Of a stretch of 64,000 bases of DNA, positions 44,734 to 56,629 are shown piece by piece (the first letter of the stretch is position 1; each line of letters begins with the position of its first letter). The notes beneath the pieces are model-generated. The model had not been told where the DNA came from. It saw only the letters and a list, made by a program, of their open reading frames with translations, and did not search any database. Both the position numbers and the translations under genes were made by a program. The stretch comes from Quercus robur. Taxonomy: Eukaryota; Streptophyta; Magnoliopsida; Fagales; Fagaceae. The stretch lies in assembly GCF_932294415.1 (NCBI RefSeq), contig NC_065535.1, positions 14,589,282-14,653,281 on the forward strand, given 5' to 3'.

Positions 44734-45285
44734 TGATAAGGGTAAAAATATAGCCTGACGGACCTCCTTTAAATGGGCTTGACGGATCCATGTTTGTGAG
44801 CCGATAGAAGGCAAGCCCAACTTGCGCAAATGCCCGTTATGGATAGATACAGCAGAAACCCCAGATGGAAAATACTTGCGACACACACTTAATTACTATA
44901 GAATCCCTAGGTAGATAGAATCCTAGCGTGAAGAGGATTCTGGAAGATACGCGCGTAAATAAAGATCTTCTCTACAAGAAAATGTCTTGTCCATCACGTT
45001 TGGGACTATTCAAGAGGATTCATATAAGGAAAAGACTTCTATGCCAAGGAAGAGAGACCAACTTTCTACTACTATAAAAGCCCCAATACCCTCACAAATC
45101 AAGGTACGCATAATTTACCATTCTCTATCACTCTAGAGTTGTGAGAATAGTTCTAACTTGACCTTTAGAGGGTATTTGGCCAGCACCACACCGGTGCTCT
45201 CTGTTAGGTCTTCTCTCTTTTCTGTGCAGATATCATTACGAGCGTGTAAGGATCGTGTAGCTCACTGGTGATATTTACAGTATCA
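44734..45285 (+). mobile_element. Intact solo LTR with 5-bp target duplication
   Basis: 552 bp with ends TGATA..TATCA, flanked by AATAA on both sides (44729-44733 and 45286-45290). Homologous along its length to the 3' LTR at 14820-15305. It contains CTATAAAAGCCCC (~45081) as a core promoter. Solo status implies recombination between two former LTRs of one insertion. Confidence 0.88.
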
Positions 45286-45290
45286 AATAA

Positions 45291-46680
45291 CATGTGCCAT
45301 CTCACTCTTAGATTCTATAAATTGAATTTTCTAATTCACCTTTTGCTGTTATTTGTGACTATATAGGGAACTATGATCACTGATCCAGCATCATGTATAT
45401 AAAAAGAATTAGAAGAGGTTAAGCCCTTTTTCTTCAGCCGACATCATACAGAACGGAGAGAGATAGAGAGAAGCCTGAATGGATCCCACAACTTTCTTTT
45501 TCCCAATAACATTAAGGTCATATTTTCTTTCATAGTTTGGAGAAGTTGTGCACGAAAAGACATCTTCTCACTCAATATGCTATAAAAAAAAAAAAAAAAG
45601 AATTGTGGAAGTAGATGACTACAGGGGGGTGACATTTTGTGCTACCTTCTAATTGGATACTGCATGGGTGATCTTAACTAATTAAAAAACGAAGTCTTTT
45701 CAAACTTTTTAATTCAATCATGATCAGATTGTCGGAAGCCTCTCCAGTCCCTCTCTTTTCAGTTGAGGCAACTGAAGATGTTACATCTGGACTCGACAAA
45801 TGGGTTCACTTGAATGGTTGGGTTAATTTGGGTTTTGGAAATTATTAGTTATTTTTTTGAATGTCGGTGAAGTGATGTTCACTTATCTTACATTTATGAT
45901 AGACCCATTATAAATAGTATGACCTATCATAAATATAAAAGGATTGAGTATCATGTTACTGTATTTCAGGAGTATTTTATAATTACTTATATATGTATTG
46001 GATTAAAACCGGACTTACTATTCCTCTAACTCTTATTCAATCTTTTACAAGGCGAGTTCAATTTGGTATGGCTTGTATTTTTTGTACGTGTAAATTTTTA
46101 TTAATATACTGTTAACCTATTTTATTTTCTACCACTCAAATCATTTTTATTTTACATGGCTCATAATCTACCACTTTAGTAGTTGTGGAAAAATTTGTTA
46201 TTAGACTTATTCATAGTATAAGGGCTAACCAAAATGGAGCGAAGGAGTAAATGATTAATGAGCAGTATTTATTACATATAAATAGTTTTATACAACTGTA
46301 ACAACAATTAAAATTGTGATGTCACTTGGAAATCGTAATTTCAAGTCATGATTTTAGTTACTTTTAAAAATGTGTAAAACTATGTAAATAGTCATGTGCA
46401 ACAAGCTTTAACTTATAATTAATTAGACAAAAGTGGATAATTATTTTTATGGCTAATTTAAGTGGATGAAATTTTTGAGAACTCATAGTAGACAAAACAA
46501 GACGAGACAAAATGAGAGTGCACATGATTCATTAGCGTTGAGCCGTTGAGGACACTGACAATGCATTCCAAGTTCTGGTTGGCGAAACTATTACAACAAA
46601 AGATTCCAAGTTCCAAGCTCTAGCTCCACGTGGTGCCTAAGGGTTCCACGGATGACCATTCTATTCATGTTTTTTGCTGT
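45291..46680. other. Intergenic / upstream region of the LOG gene
   Basis: No gene recognised; a poly(A) run at ~45583-45599. The last few hundred bases are presumably the LOG promoter. Confidence 0.4.
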
Positions 46681-46683
46681 GTC

Positions 46684-46690
46684 TATAAAT
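46684..46690 (+). promoter_or_regulatory. TATA box of the LOG gene
   Basis: TATAAAT lies 137 bases upstream of the chosen start codon. It places transcription start just before the CA-repeat/poly(A) leader, so that the upstream in-frame ATG at 46719 may lie in the 5'UTR or just at the transcript end. Confidence 0.5.
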
Positions 46691-46820
46691 GTATATCCTC
46701 TACGCTTAATTTAGGCATATGGAATCCGACTCGAAAAGTCTCAAGAATACTCTGAGCTTATCTAACCAAAGAAGGACAAGAACACACACACACACACAAA
46801 AAAAAAAAACCCAGAGAGAG

Positions 46821-48207
46821 ATGGAGGAAAATATAGTGAAGTCAAGGTTCAAAAGGGTTTGTGTTTTCTGCGGAAGCAGAACAGGCAAGAGGACTTGTTA
46901 TAGTGATGCTGCTCTGGAACTAGGCCAAGAGCTGGTACCCTTTTCATGCCTAGAAATTATTATTATTATTATTAGTATTATGTTTTTGGATTTTCAATTG
47001 CTTTACCTGTGAATTTAATCAAACTGAACATTGAATTTCAAGTATCTTCTTGGTCCTGTACTTACTGATCAAGGAGTTATCTTGGTTTTCTCGAGGAAGG
47101 TCTCTAGGAGGTTGGATCTAGTTTATGGAGGAGGAAGTGTTGGATTAATGGGCTTAGTTTCTAAACAGGTCCATCGAGGTGGTGGACATGTTATAGGGTA
47201 CAATCTCTACCATTTCTCATTATGATTTCTAGTTTGGAATAAAATCTTTGTGCCCATTTTGCGGCTTAAAGTTAACTAACTTGTTTGTTGGTTTTATTCA
47301 CAGAATCATTCCCAAATTTTTGATGGACAAGGAGGTAGTCTAGAACGTAGAATAATAATTAAACTATTAGATTCACGGATTTCATAACAGTTTTTTTTTT
47401 TTTTAATGATAATTTGTATATATTCTCTATTTTAGTCAACAAGTTCTTTGATGATTTATATTTGGTTTGTTCTTTGTTGAGCAGATAACTGGGGAAACAG
47501 TTGGGGAGGTCAGGATAGTAGCAGACATGCACCAGAGGAAAGCAGAGATGGCTCGCTATTCTGACTGTTTTATTGCTCTTCCAGGTCTCCCTCTTTCGTT
47601 TTCTCTCGGACTCTGAAATTGTGGACAATTCATGAATTGCTGATTTTTATGCATATGATTAGGTGGGTATGGAACTTTGGAAGAGTTATTGGAAGCTGTC
47701 ACATGGTCCCAACTTGGGATCCACGATAAGCCTGTAAAGCAACTTCATGATTCAGTCTAAAATTTGAAAGCTAGTTCGCACATATATTGGAAGACCAAAA
47801 CCTGACTTTTTTTTTTTTTTTTAATGCATAAATCAATAGGTGGGATTGCTTAATGTCGATGGGTACTACAACTCTCTCCTCTCTTTCATAAACACAGCCG
47901 TGGAAGATGGATTTATCAAGCCCTCTCAGCGCAATATAATCGTCTCTGCTCCAAACGCTAGAGAACTCATTCAAAAACTCGAGGTGGGTTTCTCTCTCTC
48001 TCTGTAAATAAGAATTTACGTTGTCCTAATTAATTAGCTTTCTCTTTCTCTCTTTGTGAATAAGAATTTTAAAATTGTCCTGATTTAGCCTTTTGTTTGT
48101 TTGATTAGGAATACGAGCCTGTGCATGATGGGGTAGTTGCTAAGGCCAAGTGGGAGGCAGAACAGGCGGAGTTCAATGCTTCTTTGCAGACTGATATAGC
48201 TCGTTAA
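46821..48207 (+). CDS. LOG: Cytokinin riboside 5'-monophosphate phosphoribohydrolase (LONELY GUY)
   Basis: LOG enzymes release active cytokinin bases directly from cytokinin nucleotides in the cytosol and nucleus. Seven exons join in frame: 46821-46934, 47100-47197, 47304-47334, 47485-47584, 47663-47733, 47840-47983 and 48109-48207, giving 218 aa, the family's usual length. Visible are VCVFCGS near the N-terminus, [13 protein letters not shown], the catalytic-region motif MHQRKAEMA (Arg ~99) and PGGYGTLEE (residues ~114-122, Glu ~122). All introns are GT..AG. The open frame continues upstream to an ATG at 46719, but that extension is low-complexity, contains a (CA)n/(A)n run and has no family match, so [12 protein letters not shown] is chosen as the start. 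Which of the several LOG paralogues this is cannot be decided here. The tail after LEEY-like 'QKLEEYEP' is divergent, as is common in the family. Confidence 0.93.
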
Positions 48208-49165
48208 GTCAATAGAGACCACGAGTGAATCTTTTAGGTTTCATTTTGCTTTTCTTTAACCTTGAGAAAAATGCTAAGACTAAGTAAATTTACACAACTT
48301 TTGTTGCAACTTGACATATAGTGAGATGTGAGTGGTAAAAATGTGGATCTACATGAACCAGTGGCGGAGTTAGGATTTCAAGTCAGGAGAGGCAAAATTA
48401 AAAGACAAAATTGAAGGTAAAATTAATCTAAGAAATATTAATCGATACTAATAAAAAATAAATAAACGACTATATGCCAAAGTCATTGTCATACATAATC
48501 TAATATAAAATTTTACTTTAATTCATTTTTTTTCATTTCTAATTAAATTTACTCAATTACAAATTCTACTTCGATACAAGCTCGTTTAGAATTTGACCTG
48601 TACATACTACTATGAAGTTGTATATGTTACTCAATACCGTGAATGCTTTTAAAATGTTATGTAGGCATTTGAGTTTATAGCAAAAACTTTGGTTTTTTTT
48701 TTTTTTTAGATCAGCGAAAACTCAGGTTGAGACTGAAAATGGTTGATTACAAGAGAAAAAAATTGTAAATAAGAGGCAGACTAGTGAGGTGCTACAGTTT
48801 GGTATCACTATATTTTTTTTCCCAATCCTATTCAGCGAAAGTTGTGTGCAAAACCAATGTACTAGTAGGTGAGACCCATTCTTTAATAAAAGTGCTTCTT
48901 CGGTGCTCTGTGAATGTAAAATTGTCTTCTTTGACAAGTTAGACGTACATATATGGTAAAAACCAAAAAGTTGTTTATGTCAGGAGGGGCAAATTACATT
49001 TTACTATGTTTATTAATAGTTTACTACTAATACATAGAGAATTTTTGAAAAAGTCAGGGGCAGCTGCCCCCTCAACCCCCGACATAAACCCATCACCACG
49101 TTCCTACTTCTCATAATTCGCTATGTGAAAAGTTATAGTAAAAATTATGTAAATTTACGTTGCTA
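48208..49165. other. 3' flank of LOG with a decayed repeat
   Basis: CAGTGGCGGAGTTAGGATTTC at ~48359 and CAGGGGCAGCTGCCCCCTCAA at ~49054 are phrases I associate with a common dispersed plant repeat. Ends are too unclear for a class call; a related phrase appears at ~50572. No gene. Confidence 0.35.
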
Positions 49166-49607
49166 GAGCATTAGTATTGAAGAATGCTAATGCTATATCT
49201 AAGGCATTTTTGGCATTTCATAGCTCAAAAACCTTTGCATAAAAAAATGGTATACCTCACTATATAATTCTAAACTTAGAATTGTACTGTAGCACTATGG
49301 TAAAAAAAAAAAATATATATATATATATATATATTTTATTTCACCTCTTTTCCGTTGAAATCATATTCATATATATATATTTTTTATTTCACCTCTTTTC
49401 CGTTGGAATCATATCCTTAGCTGAAAAAAAAAGTGATGATGTGAAAGAAATAATAAATAAAGATTAAAAAATAATATTTTAATGAAAAAGTAAAATAATA
49501 GAGTTTTTGGATGTAAGATGTATTGTAAAATGGTATGATATAATTGATAAAGTAACTTTTTAAGATTGTAAAATAGGATAAAGTAACATTCTTCAATACT
49601 GATGCTC
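49166..49607. mobile_element. PIF/Harbinger-like MITE, GAGCAT family
   Basis: Ends GAGCATTAGTATTGAAGAATG (left) and the same with one change (GAGCATCAGTATTG) from the right. 442 bp, AT-rich, no G/T-rich core. Flanks are CTA and TAA, so the 3-bp duplication is imperfect. It contains an internal direct repeat (TTTATTTCACCTCTTTTCCGTTG twice, ~49337 and ~49384). Confidence 0.75.
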
Positions 49608-50093
49608 TAACAATTCTCTTAGCTTCGGCGGCAAAAAAGTATCTCTTTGTTGTTTGTACTTATTGGTCTAGTCTATAAGGATAAAGTAGGAAGTTCGACT
49701 AGTCAATGTAAGAAATTCGGTAGATTGTTTTTACCTTTTTAAGGGGGAAAAAGCTCTAAAAATAGCAAATAATTTATCCCAAAAAGGAAAAGAAAAAATA
49801 TATTTTGGCACTTCAATTTTTTTACCTTAAGGGAAAATTTAAAATAGTAGCTATCTATTCTATTCTGTTGCGTTGGTTCTTGGTTCTTGTGCATGCTCTG
49901 CAGAGTAATGTTTCAGACATGATAATGTTTACAATATTTTCAAAAGAGTTGAGTTAATAAATTTTTAGTGATTTTCATCTAAAACTACCATTGACGTTAC
50001 TTTTGATGGTGATTGGTGAGTTTGATTGTGAAGTGGAAATGTATAAAGAATTAATGTTCTAACGTTTGGTCATATTATTAATTTCATCTGTGG

Positions 50094-50253
50094 GTTCCAA
50101 TTAGCTCAACTGGTAAAGTATCTGATGGTTGTATAAGAGATCTGAAGTTCAATCTTCGCCTATACCAAAAACTGATTGGTGTCTTGGTCTGATGATAAAG
50201 AGTTATCATTAGAAGCGGATGTCATAGGTTAAAACTTTTTAAAAAAAAAAAAA
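50094..50253 (+). mobile_element. tRNA-derived SINE, family 2 (near complete)
   Basis: A box TAGCTCAACTGG (50102-50113), B box GAAGTTCAATCTTCG (~50143), a body with GGTGTCTTGGTCTGATGATAAAG, and a poly(A) tail at 50241-50253. The body recurs, inverted, at ~59765-59930. It is not a tRNA gene: the 3' half of the cloverleaf is not conserved. Confidence 0.75.
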
Positions 50254-50608
50254 TCATCCAAAAACTTTCTGGAGCAATAGTATAGTGGATGGAACTTAAA
50301 ACCTCCATGATTATGGTACGTCCATCGAGTCCATTTAACCTATTATCTTATTGTCCTAAAAGGATATCTAACATAATACTATAGTTAAATGGAAGAATTA
50401 TTATAAAAAGGAAATATTTTCTCGTATAATAGTAATATGAGAATTACATTTATTATTTTTAAAATATCTTAGGTTATAAACACTCAAGAGTATTTGTCAT
50501 TATATTTCTTACAAGAATACAATATGTACGTAACTGCATTACTTAACGATTTAGAATGTAAATCTATACAGGGACGGAGACAAGCTTTGATGTGGGGGGC
50601 AATGGCAA

Positions 50609-50636
<28 letters not shown>

Positions 50637-50640
<4 letters not shown>

Positions 50641-50762
50641 TTTTTTTTGAGAAATAATTACAACATGCTGTTAACCTCGCAGTTCGAACTCTTTCCCCCC
50701 TATACCCCCAAGCACTTTGTGCATGGAGAGGTGCCAATTCAGCTACAAGCCCTTTGGCATAT
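50637..50762 (-). mobile_element. tRNA-derived SINE, family 1
   Basis: On the minus strand: TAGCTGAATTGGC (A box; plus 50732-50744), GAGTTCGAACTGC (B box; plus 50689-50701), then a tail ending ATTATTTCTCAAAAAAAAA. The body matches 30611-30737. It is inserted in a (TA)n tract; TA-rich sequence flanks both sides. Confidence 0.78.
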
Positions 50763-50765
50763 AAA

Positions 50766-50772
50766 TAAATAA

Positions 50773-50807
<35 letters not shown>

Positions 50808-52041
50808 TATATACTTGGGTACTAATTTTAACAATTTTTTTTCTATAAAATTATACATTGTCCTCCTTTAACAATATCGTTAATTTTTTTAAGAGTAATG
50901 TTATTACTACAAACTTTTCTACAACATTTTTACAAATTGTTGAGGTAGAAAATTCATATTGGTTCGCACTTGGTCCACCGCTTACACCACTATTTTACTT
51001 AGCAATAACCACTCACTACATTAATAATTTGTAAAAAAGTTTGTAACTCTAGCATTCCTCCTTGTAAAGACCATAAAAAAAATCTATAAATCTAAAATCT
51101 AAAACAAAATATACAACCCAAAAAATTAGCACAACAACAAAAATTACCAATAATAAATCTAAAGCAAAAAAAGCCCAATCAACCAATTTTACCCAAAACA
51201 AAAAACCCAGCCCTTTAAAAAATTCTAAATAAAATTATTTTGTCCTTACCCAGCAGCAACATCAAAGTCACAAACACCAAAAAAATAAGTCTCAAGTGGC
51301 TAAGTAGTAGTAGAACCAGAGGTCGAAGCTGCCGCACCTAGCCAACAACAGACCTGCCCGCCTAACTTCAAGTCCTGGCTCCTTCCCTGAATCTACATTT
51401 GTCATTATGGTTTCTAATATAGCTTTCGTCCCCCCTTAACACACACACACGCATATATATATATATATATATTCATGCTTTTTTTTTTTCGAACAATTAT
51501 CTTGCAAATAATAAAAGCTCTAACCCACGGGAATGTTCAAATATCAAGTTAGTTAAACCGGCCACTTGAACCAACCTTGGAAGTTCGAGGCTTTCCCTCC
51601 CCCTCTCAACCAATCAATGGATCATAATCGTCAAATATTTACTTTCAAATTCATAGTTTAATTTGTGCAACATCATTATTCACATGGTAGTACTATTAAC
51701 ATCACTTTTAATTTATATCAGTAACAAAATATTACTTATATATATATATATATGAAAATAATTTCATATACCATTTAAGTTAAAATTGTAGTTGTGTCAA
51801 GTGGCTATATTTCTTCTCTCTCTTAAACAAGTGACTACATTTCTATTAACTATTATAATAATTCACCTTAAATGCTTGGAAGATTACGACTGATTTTTTT
51901 TTTTTTTTTTTTTAATGAAAGTTGATAGTATTCCTTCTCAAAAAAGAAGAAGAAAAAAGTGCTTGGAAGACTAGCGGGTCCATTTGCCAGGGTTGCAACA
52001 TATATTACATAAGTATTTCTAACATTTCAAATAATAAAAAT
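50766..52041. other. AT-rich intergenic with microsatellites
   Basis: (TA)n at ~50777-50805, 51450-51471 and 51738-51754, and a T-run at ~51895-51913. A CCTGGCTCCTTCCCTGAATCTA phrase at ~51384 may be the end of the decayed repeat begun near 50570. No gene. Confidence 0.4.
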
Positions 52042-52049
52042 TTGTTATG

Positions 52050-55000
52050 GAGACGAACCAAAAACCTCCCGGCGCATGATTAGCCTTTTTTGCTATCGTG
52101 CGCTTGAGCCTATCTTGGCCGCTTCGAGAGCTCTAGCTCCGTCCTCGACCATTCCCTACCCTTCGTGGGTATTTCTCTACTCCTGAGTGAGTCTCATCTG
52201 CCCTGTTCGTGGGTTTCCTTTACTCCTTGTGAGTACTGTCTTTCTGCTACTGTTCGTCGGCCATCGATGAGTCTCACTCCGCCAGTAGTAAGTGTTTTTC
52301 TTTGGCTAGTGGGTCTCACAGTTATTTATTTTCAGCCATCACCAAATCAGTTCCAATCTTCGACAGTGATTCGTCTTTTTTGGTGAGTACTCTTCCATCT
52401 AGATTTATTATTTTTCATTGCTATAATTGCTAGGTTTCTTTGAGGTTTGATGCTATTTTTGGTTTTGGAATTGTGAAGCTATTAGACTTAGATGTTGTAG
52501 TCCTTTAATTATTGAGGGAGGGTTTTATATTAAATTGTTGCTCTTGTCTTGGGTATGAGAATTCAATCTTGGAATTGTCGGGGTGTTGGTAGAGCCCTAA
52601 CAGTCATAGCTCTCAAGGCTTTGGTTCATAGAGAAAGCCCAGATATTATCTTCATCTCTGAATCTAAAGCAAAGTCTCCTAGGGTAGAAAAAATCAAAGA
52701 ATGTTTGAAGCTTAGAGGATGCTTTTGTGTAAATGCGTAAAACAAATCTGGTGGCTTGGCTTTATATTGGGTTCATGGTGTTAGTTTGGAAGTAATCTTT
52801 GACAATAAAAATATCATTGCGTGTTTAGTATATTCTGATCCACTTACAAATGTTTGGCTTCTCCTTCTTGTTTACGGACCTCCTAAAGTTACCCATAGAG
52901 AAGCATTTTGGGATTTAGTCACAATCATTACAACAACATTTTCAGACCCATGGATGCTTTTGGGCAATTGCAATAGTTACAGTTCTAACTCCGATAAGTG
53001 TGGTGGGAGCAGTAGAGGGGATTATTCCTCCAAGCCTTTTCGTAACTTCCTATCCAATGCAGCAGCTATTGAGCTTGGGTTCCATAGGCCCCAATATACA
53101 TGGGTGGGTCGTAGAAGTGGTGGAGTTCATGTAAGAATTAGATTAGACCGGGGGCGCTGCAACCAAGAGTGGTAGGAGATGTTTCCTAATGTAGGAATAA
53201 AGCATTTGGTTGCCCCTGCCTCTGACCACAAGCCTATACTTCTCGATACTCATTTTGAAAATAACAAATCAATAAACCATTCCGCTTTGAGGCAATGTAG
53301 GTAAGAGATCCTGTGTGTGAGGAAGTCGTTGACCAAGCTTGGAGAAAAGACTTTTTTGGATCCCATGGATTCAATCTAATGAAAAAAATCTCCCATACAG
53401 GTTGCATGTTGAGTAAGTGGAACAAAACCATTTTTGGACAAACCAAAACTAAAATCCAAGATCTAGAAAGGCACATTGAGGAAATTCAGTCAAAACCTCC
53501 CAGTAAAGAAACTTTAGAGGAAGAAGCAAGTCTTATGATGGAATTAGAAGAGTGGCAAACTAGAGAAGAGCTTAGATTGAAGCAAAAGTCCCGTGACTAA
53601 TGGCTAAAAGAGGGGGACAAGAACTCAAAATTTTTCCATGCCTCGACTTTGACTAGAAGAAGAAGAAACAATATTTCAGAGATTAAATTAGAAAATGGGT
53701 AGAGAATTTATGGCAGGGAGGATATTGAAAAGTATTTTGAAAATCATTTCAATGAGCTATATAGCACTTCAAATCCATCCTTTTCTACTAACTTGGAGAT
53801 TCTAATTGAACCAAGTATCTCGGCAGCCAAAAATGAAAAGTTGCTCAAGATCCCTTTAGAAGAAGAAATTCAAAGAACTATCTTTGAGATGAACCAACTA
53901 AAAGCCCCTGGGCCAGATGGTATGCCTAGATTATTTTTCAAAAAATTATGGCATATTGTCAGGAAGCAGCTCATACAAAAAGTTCAAAGTTTTTTCAGAG
54001 ATGAATGGCTACAAAAGGATATGAACAAGACCTTCATCATCCTAATCCCAAAGGTTCAAGATGCTTATAATTTTGGGCACTTCAGACCTATTAGCTTATG
54101 CAATTTTTGTTACAAAGTTATCTCAAGAATTTTGGTGGCAAGATTACAACCTTTGTTGGATAAACTAATAGACCTTGCACAAGTTGCTTTTGTCCCTAAC
54201 AGAAATATAGCAGAGAATGTTTTGTTGGCCCAAGAAGTTGTGCACTCTTTCTCCACCACTAAGAAGAAAAAGGGGTTTATGGGATTGAAGTTAGACTTTC
54301 AAAAGGCTTATGATAGATTGGAGTGGCCTTTCCTAGTTCAAGTATTAAAAAATTTTGGTTTTCATCAGAAGTTTATAAGCTCATATATCAATGTATCTCC
54401 ACTTTGAGTTTCACTTTTTTGCTAAATGGGGGAAAGGGTCGAAGCATCAATCCTTTGAGAGGCCTAAGACAAGGGGATCTCCTATCCCCTTATCTTTTCA
54501 TTATTGGGAGTGAAGTTCTAGCTAGAATGATCAATAGAAGCACGACCCAAAGATTAATTAATGGCATTAAGATTGCCCCTTTAACACTTGGAATCTTAAA
54601 ACTCTTCTATGCAGATGATGTTTTATTGGTCTGCAAGGCAAAACATTGAAAGATCAATGAGATTATGAACATCCTAAGAAAATATTGTGAGTGATTAGGC
54701 CAACAAATCAATTTTGAGAGAATTCCTTTATTCCTCTCAAGCAGTAAGAAGAAGGAGTTTGCTTATCTCAAAGAAAATCTTGAATCTAAGGTAAGCAGTT
54801 GGAAGAGCAAATCTTTGTCATGGATGGGAAGAGCAACACTAGTGAAATCAGTAGCCTTGGCTACTCCGCTATAGACTATGTCAAGCTTTCTCATACCAAA
54901 ATGTCTATGTGAGGAGATGGATAGCATGTTAAGAAAATTTTGGTGGAGCCCATCAAAGAATTCAAACAGCTATTTTACTGCTCTAGCTTGGGACAATTTA

Positions 55001-56618
55001 TGCCAACCAAAAAATTTGGGTGGCCTTGGTTTTAGGCACTTTTCTGTATCAATATGGCCCTCCTCTCCAAAGTTGCTTGGTGGATTTTAAATCAGTCCAA
55101 TCGACCATGTGTGCAAGCACTTCTTGCCATATACAAGGTGAGAAGAAATTGGCTTAATGCTAGACCATCCAAAAAGGCTTCTTCGGCATGGAAGGGTGTA
55201 GAATCTACTAGGCAAATTCTTGTGGCTGGAGCTTGTACGCAAGTCAGCAATGGTTAGAGTATTCTTACATGGGAAGATCCTTGGGTTCCAGACCTACCAA
55301 ATCATAAACCGGTGCCTTTGTCACCTAAAAATCAATCAAATTACCTAGAGGTGTCATAGCTTCTAACTCTAGATAAATCAAGGTGGGAAGAGTCGAAACT
55401 CTATGAATTATTTACTGAAGACTCAACCAAAGCTATCAAGAGAATTCCAGTCAAAGTAAGCTAAAGGGAGGATAATTGGTTATGGCTGAAATCCCATAAT
55501 GGGAAACACTCAGAGAAGTCGGCATCTAAGGAAATTCTAGCTCTATCTAATCCCATTGAGCTTGACCAGGTGAAGTCAAAAGTCTAGAAATCAAAAGTAC
55601 ATGATAGGCTTAAAATGGTCTTATGGAGAGTTGCCTCAAATATTCTTCCCACTAAGGAAAAATTAATAAGATTCTTCCCATCCATGGACCCCAACTGTCC
55701 TCTATGTGATGCCTCACCTGAATCCACCTTACTTTTTTTTGTATTCTATCATGCAGCTAGATCTTTGTGGGTTGGTCATGTTTGGGGGGTGCAAACCAAA
55801 TGCAATGCAGTTTTATAATCCAAGTCAGTTTATAAACTTTTGTTTATCTCTCCAAGTTTCTTTCCATGGCTCTTTTGACAAGGAGGAGTTCCTTTTATTT
55901 GGGGCTTTGGTGTTGAAGCAACTATGGTTTACTAGAAATCAAGCTGTTCATAAAGGAATTAAGTTTTTCCCAAATAAAAATCTCCAAATAATCTTGAAAA
56001 AATTTAATGAACACCTTGCTGTGCTCACTAATGTCCCCCTAGTGTCCCTAAGACCATTTGTTTCTTCTTGGAACAAGCCTGAGCAAGGAGCTGTAAAGAT
56101 AAATTATGATGCGGCAGTGGGGCTGGACCATTCATTTATTGCCATTGTGGCGAGAGATTGGAGAAGGGCTCTGATTTTCTCCTTGTCTAAACGGGTGGAA
56201 ACCAACCTCCCTCTCCAAGCAAAGGCTAAAGCCATAAATTTGGTGACTCGTTTAGTAGTTGATCGTGGTTTTGAGAATGTAGTGGTCGAGAGTGATGCCA
56301 AAGCATGTATTGAAGCTCTTAAAGCCCCTACTGATGTCGTGCCTTGGAGAATCTCAACCATATCTGCCGATACTCTTTCTTGGACATTCCGTGGCCAGCA
56401 ATTTGTTTTTAGGTGGAGTCCAAGAGAATCAAACAAAGCAACCCATGTACTAGCTTCCCGGTGCTTTGGGAAAAATTTGTCGGGATGTTTTGTTCAGGGT
56501 CATGCTCCTAACCCTTTTATGGATGTAATAAATTCAGAGCAATTTAATGTTGTAATTGCTACTTAGACTCTGTTTCTTTGTGTTTGTTAATAAAACTTTA
56601 TGTTCATTTTTAAAAAAA
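52050..56618 (+). pseudogene. L1-type LINE, nearly full length, ORF2 broken, ORF1 absent
   Basis: Flanked by TTGTTATG at 52042-52049 and 56619-56626 (8 bp; likely partly decayed). After a ~500-bp C/T-rich leader, ORF2 starts at 52549 with RIQSWNCRGVGRAL. The endonuclease domain (52549-~53290) keeps LLVYGPP and SDHKPILL, but the expected GDFN is GNCN. Reverse transcriptase spans ~53793-54650: NQLKAPGPDGMP, LDFQKAYDRLEW, then a frameshift, RGLRQGDLLSPYLF and FYADDVLLV. A zinc-finger-like region (CPLCDASPES, ~55695) follows. RNase H spans ~56080-56500 (INYDAAVG, VVVESDAKACIEAL) and stops at 56563. There are more than ten stops and at least three frameshifts. The 3'UTR has AATAAA and a short A tail. 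No ORF1 is visible between leader and ORF2. Confidence 0.9.
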
Positions 56619-56629
56619 TTGTTATGATC

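Noticed and set aside
46719-46820. N-terminal extension of LOG from the upstream in-frame ATG
   Set aside because: It is a low-complexity (CA)n/(A)n leader with no similarity to the family; the second ATG gives the standard LOG start.
4287-48207. Biosynthetic gene cluster linking OPCL1-like and LOG hormone genes
   Set aside because: The genes act in different hormone pathways, are separated by ~38 kb with respiratory and unknown genes between, and the order is better explained by ancestral synteny.
50094-50170. tRNA gene
   Set aside because: A and B boxes are present, but the acceptor and T-loop halves do not fold as a tRNA and a poly(A)-tailed SINE body follows.
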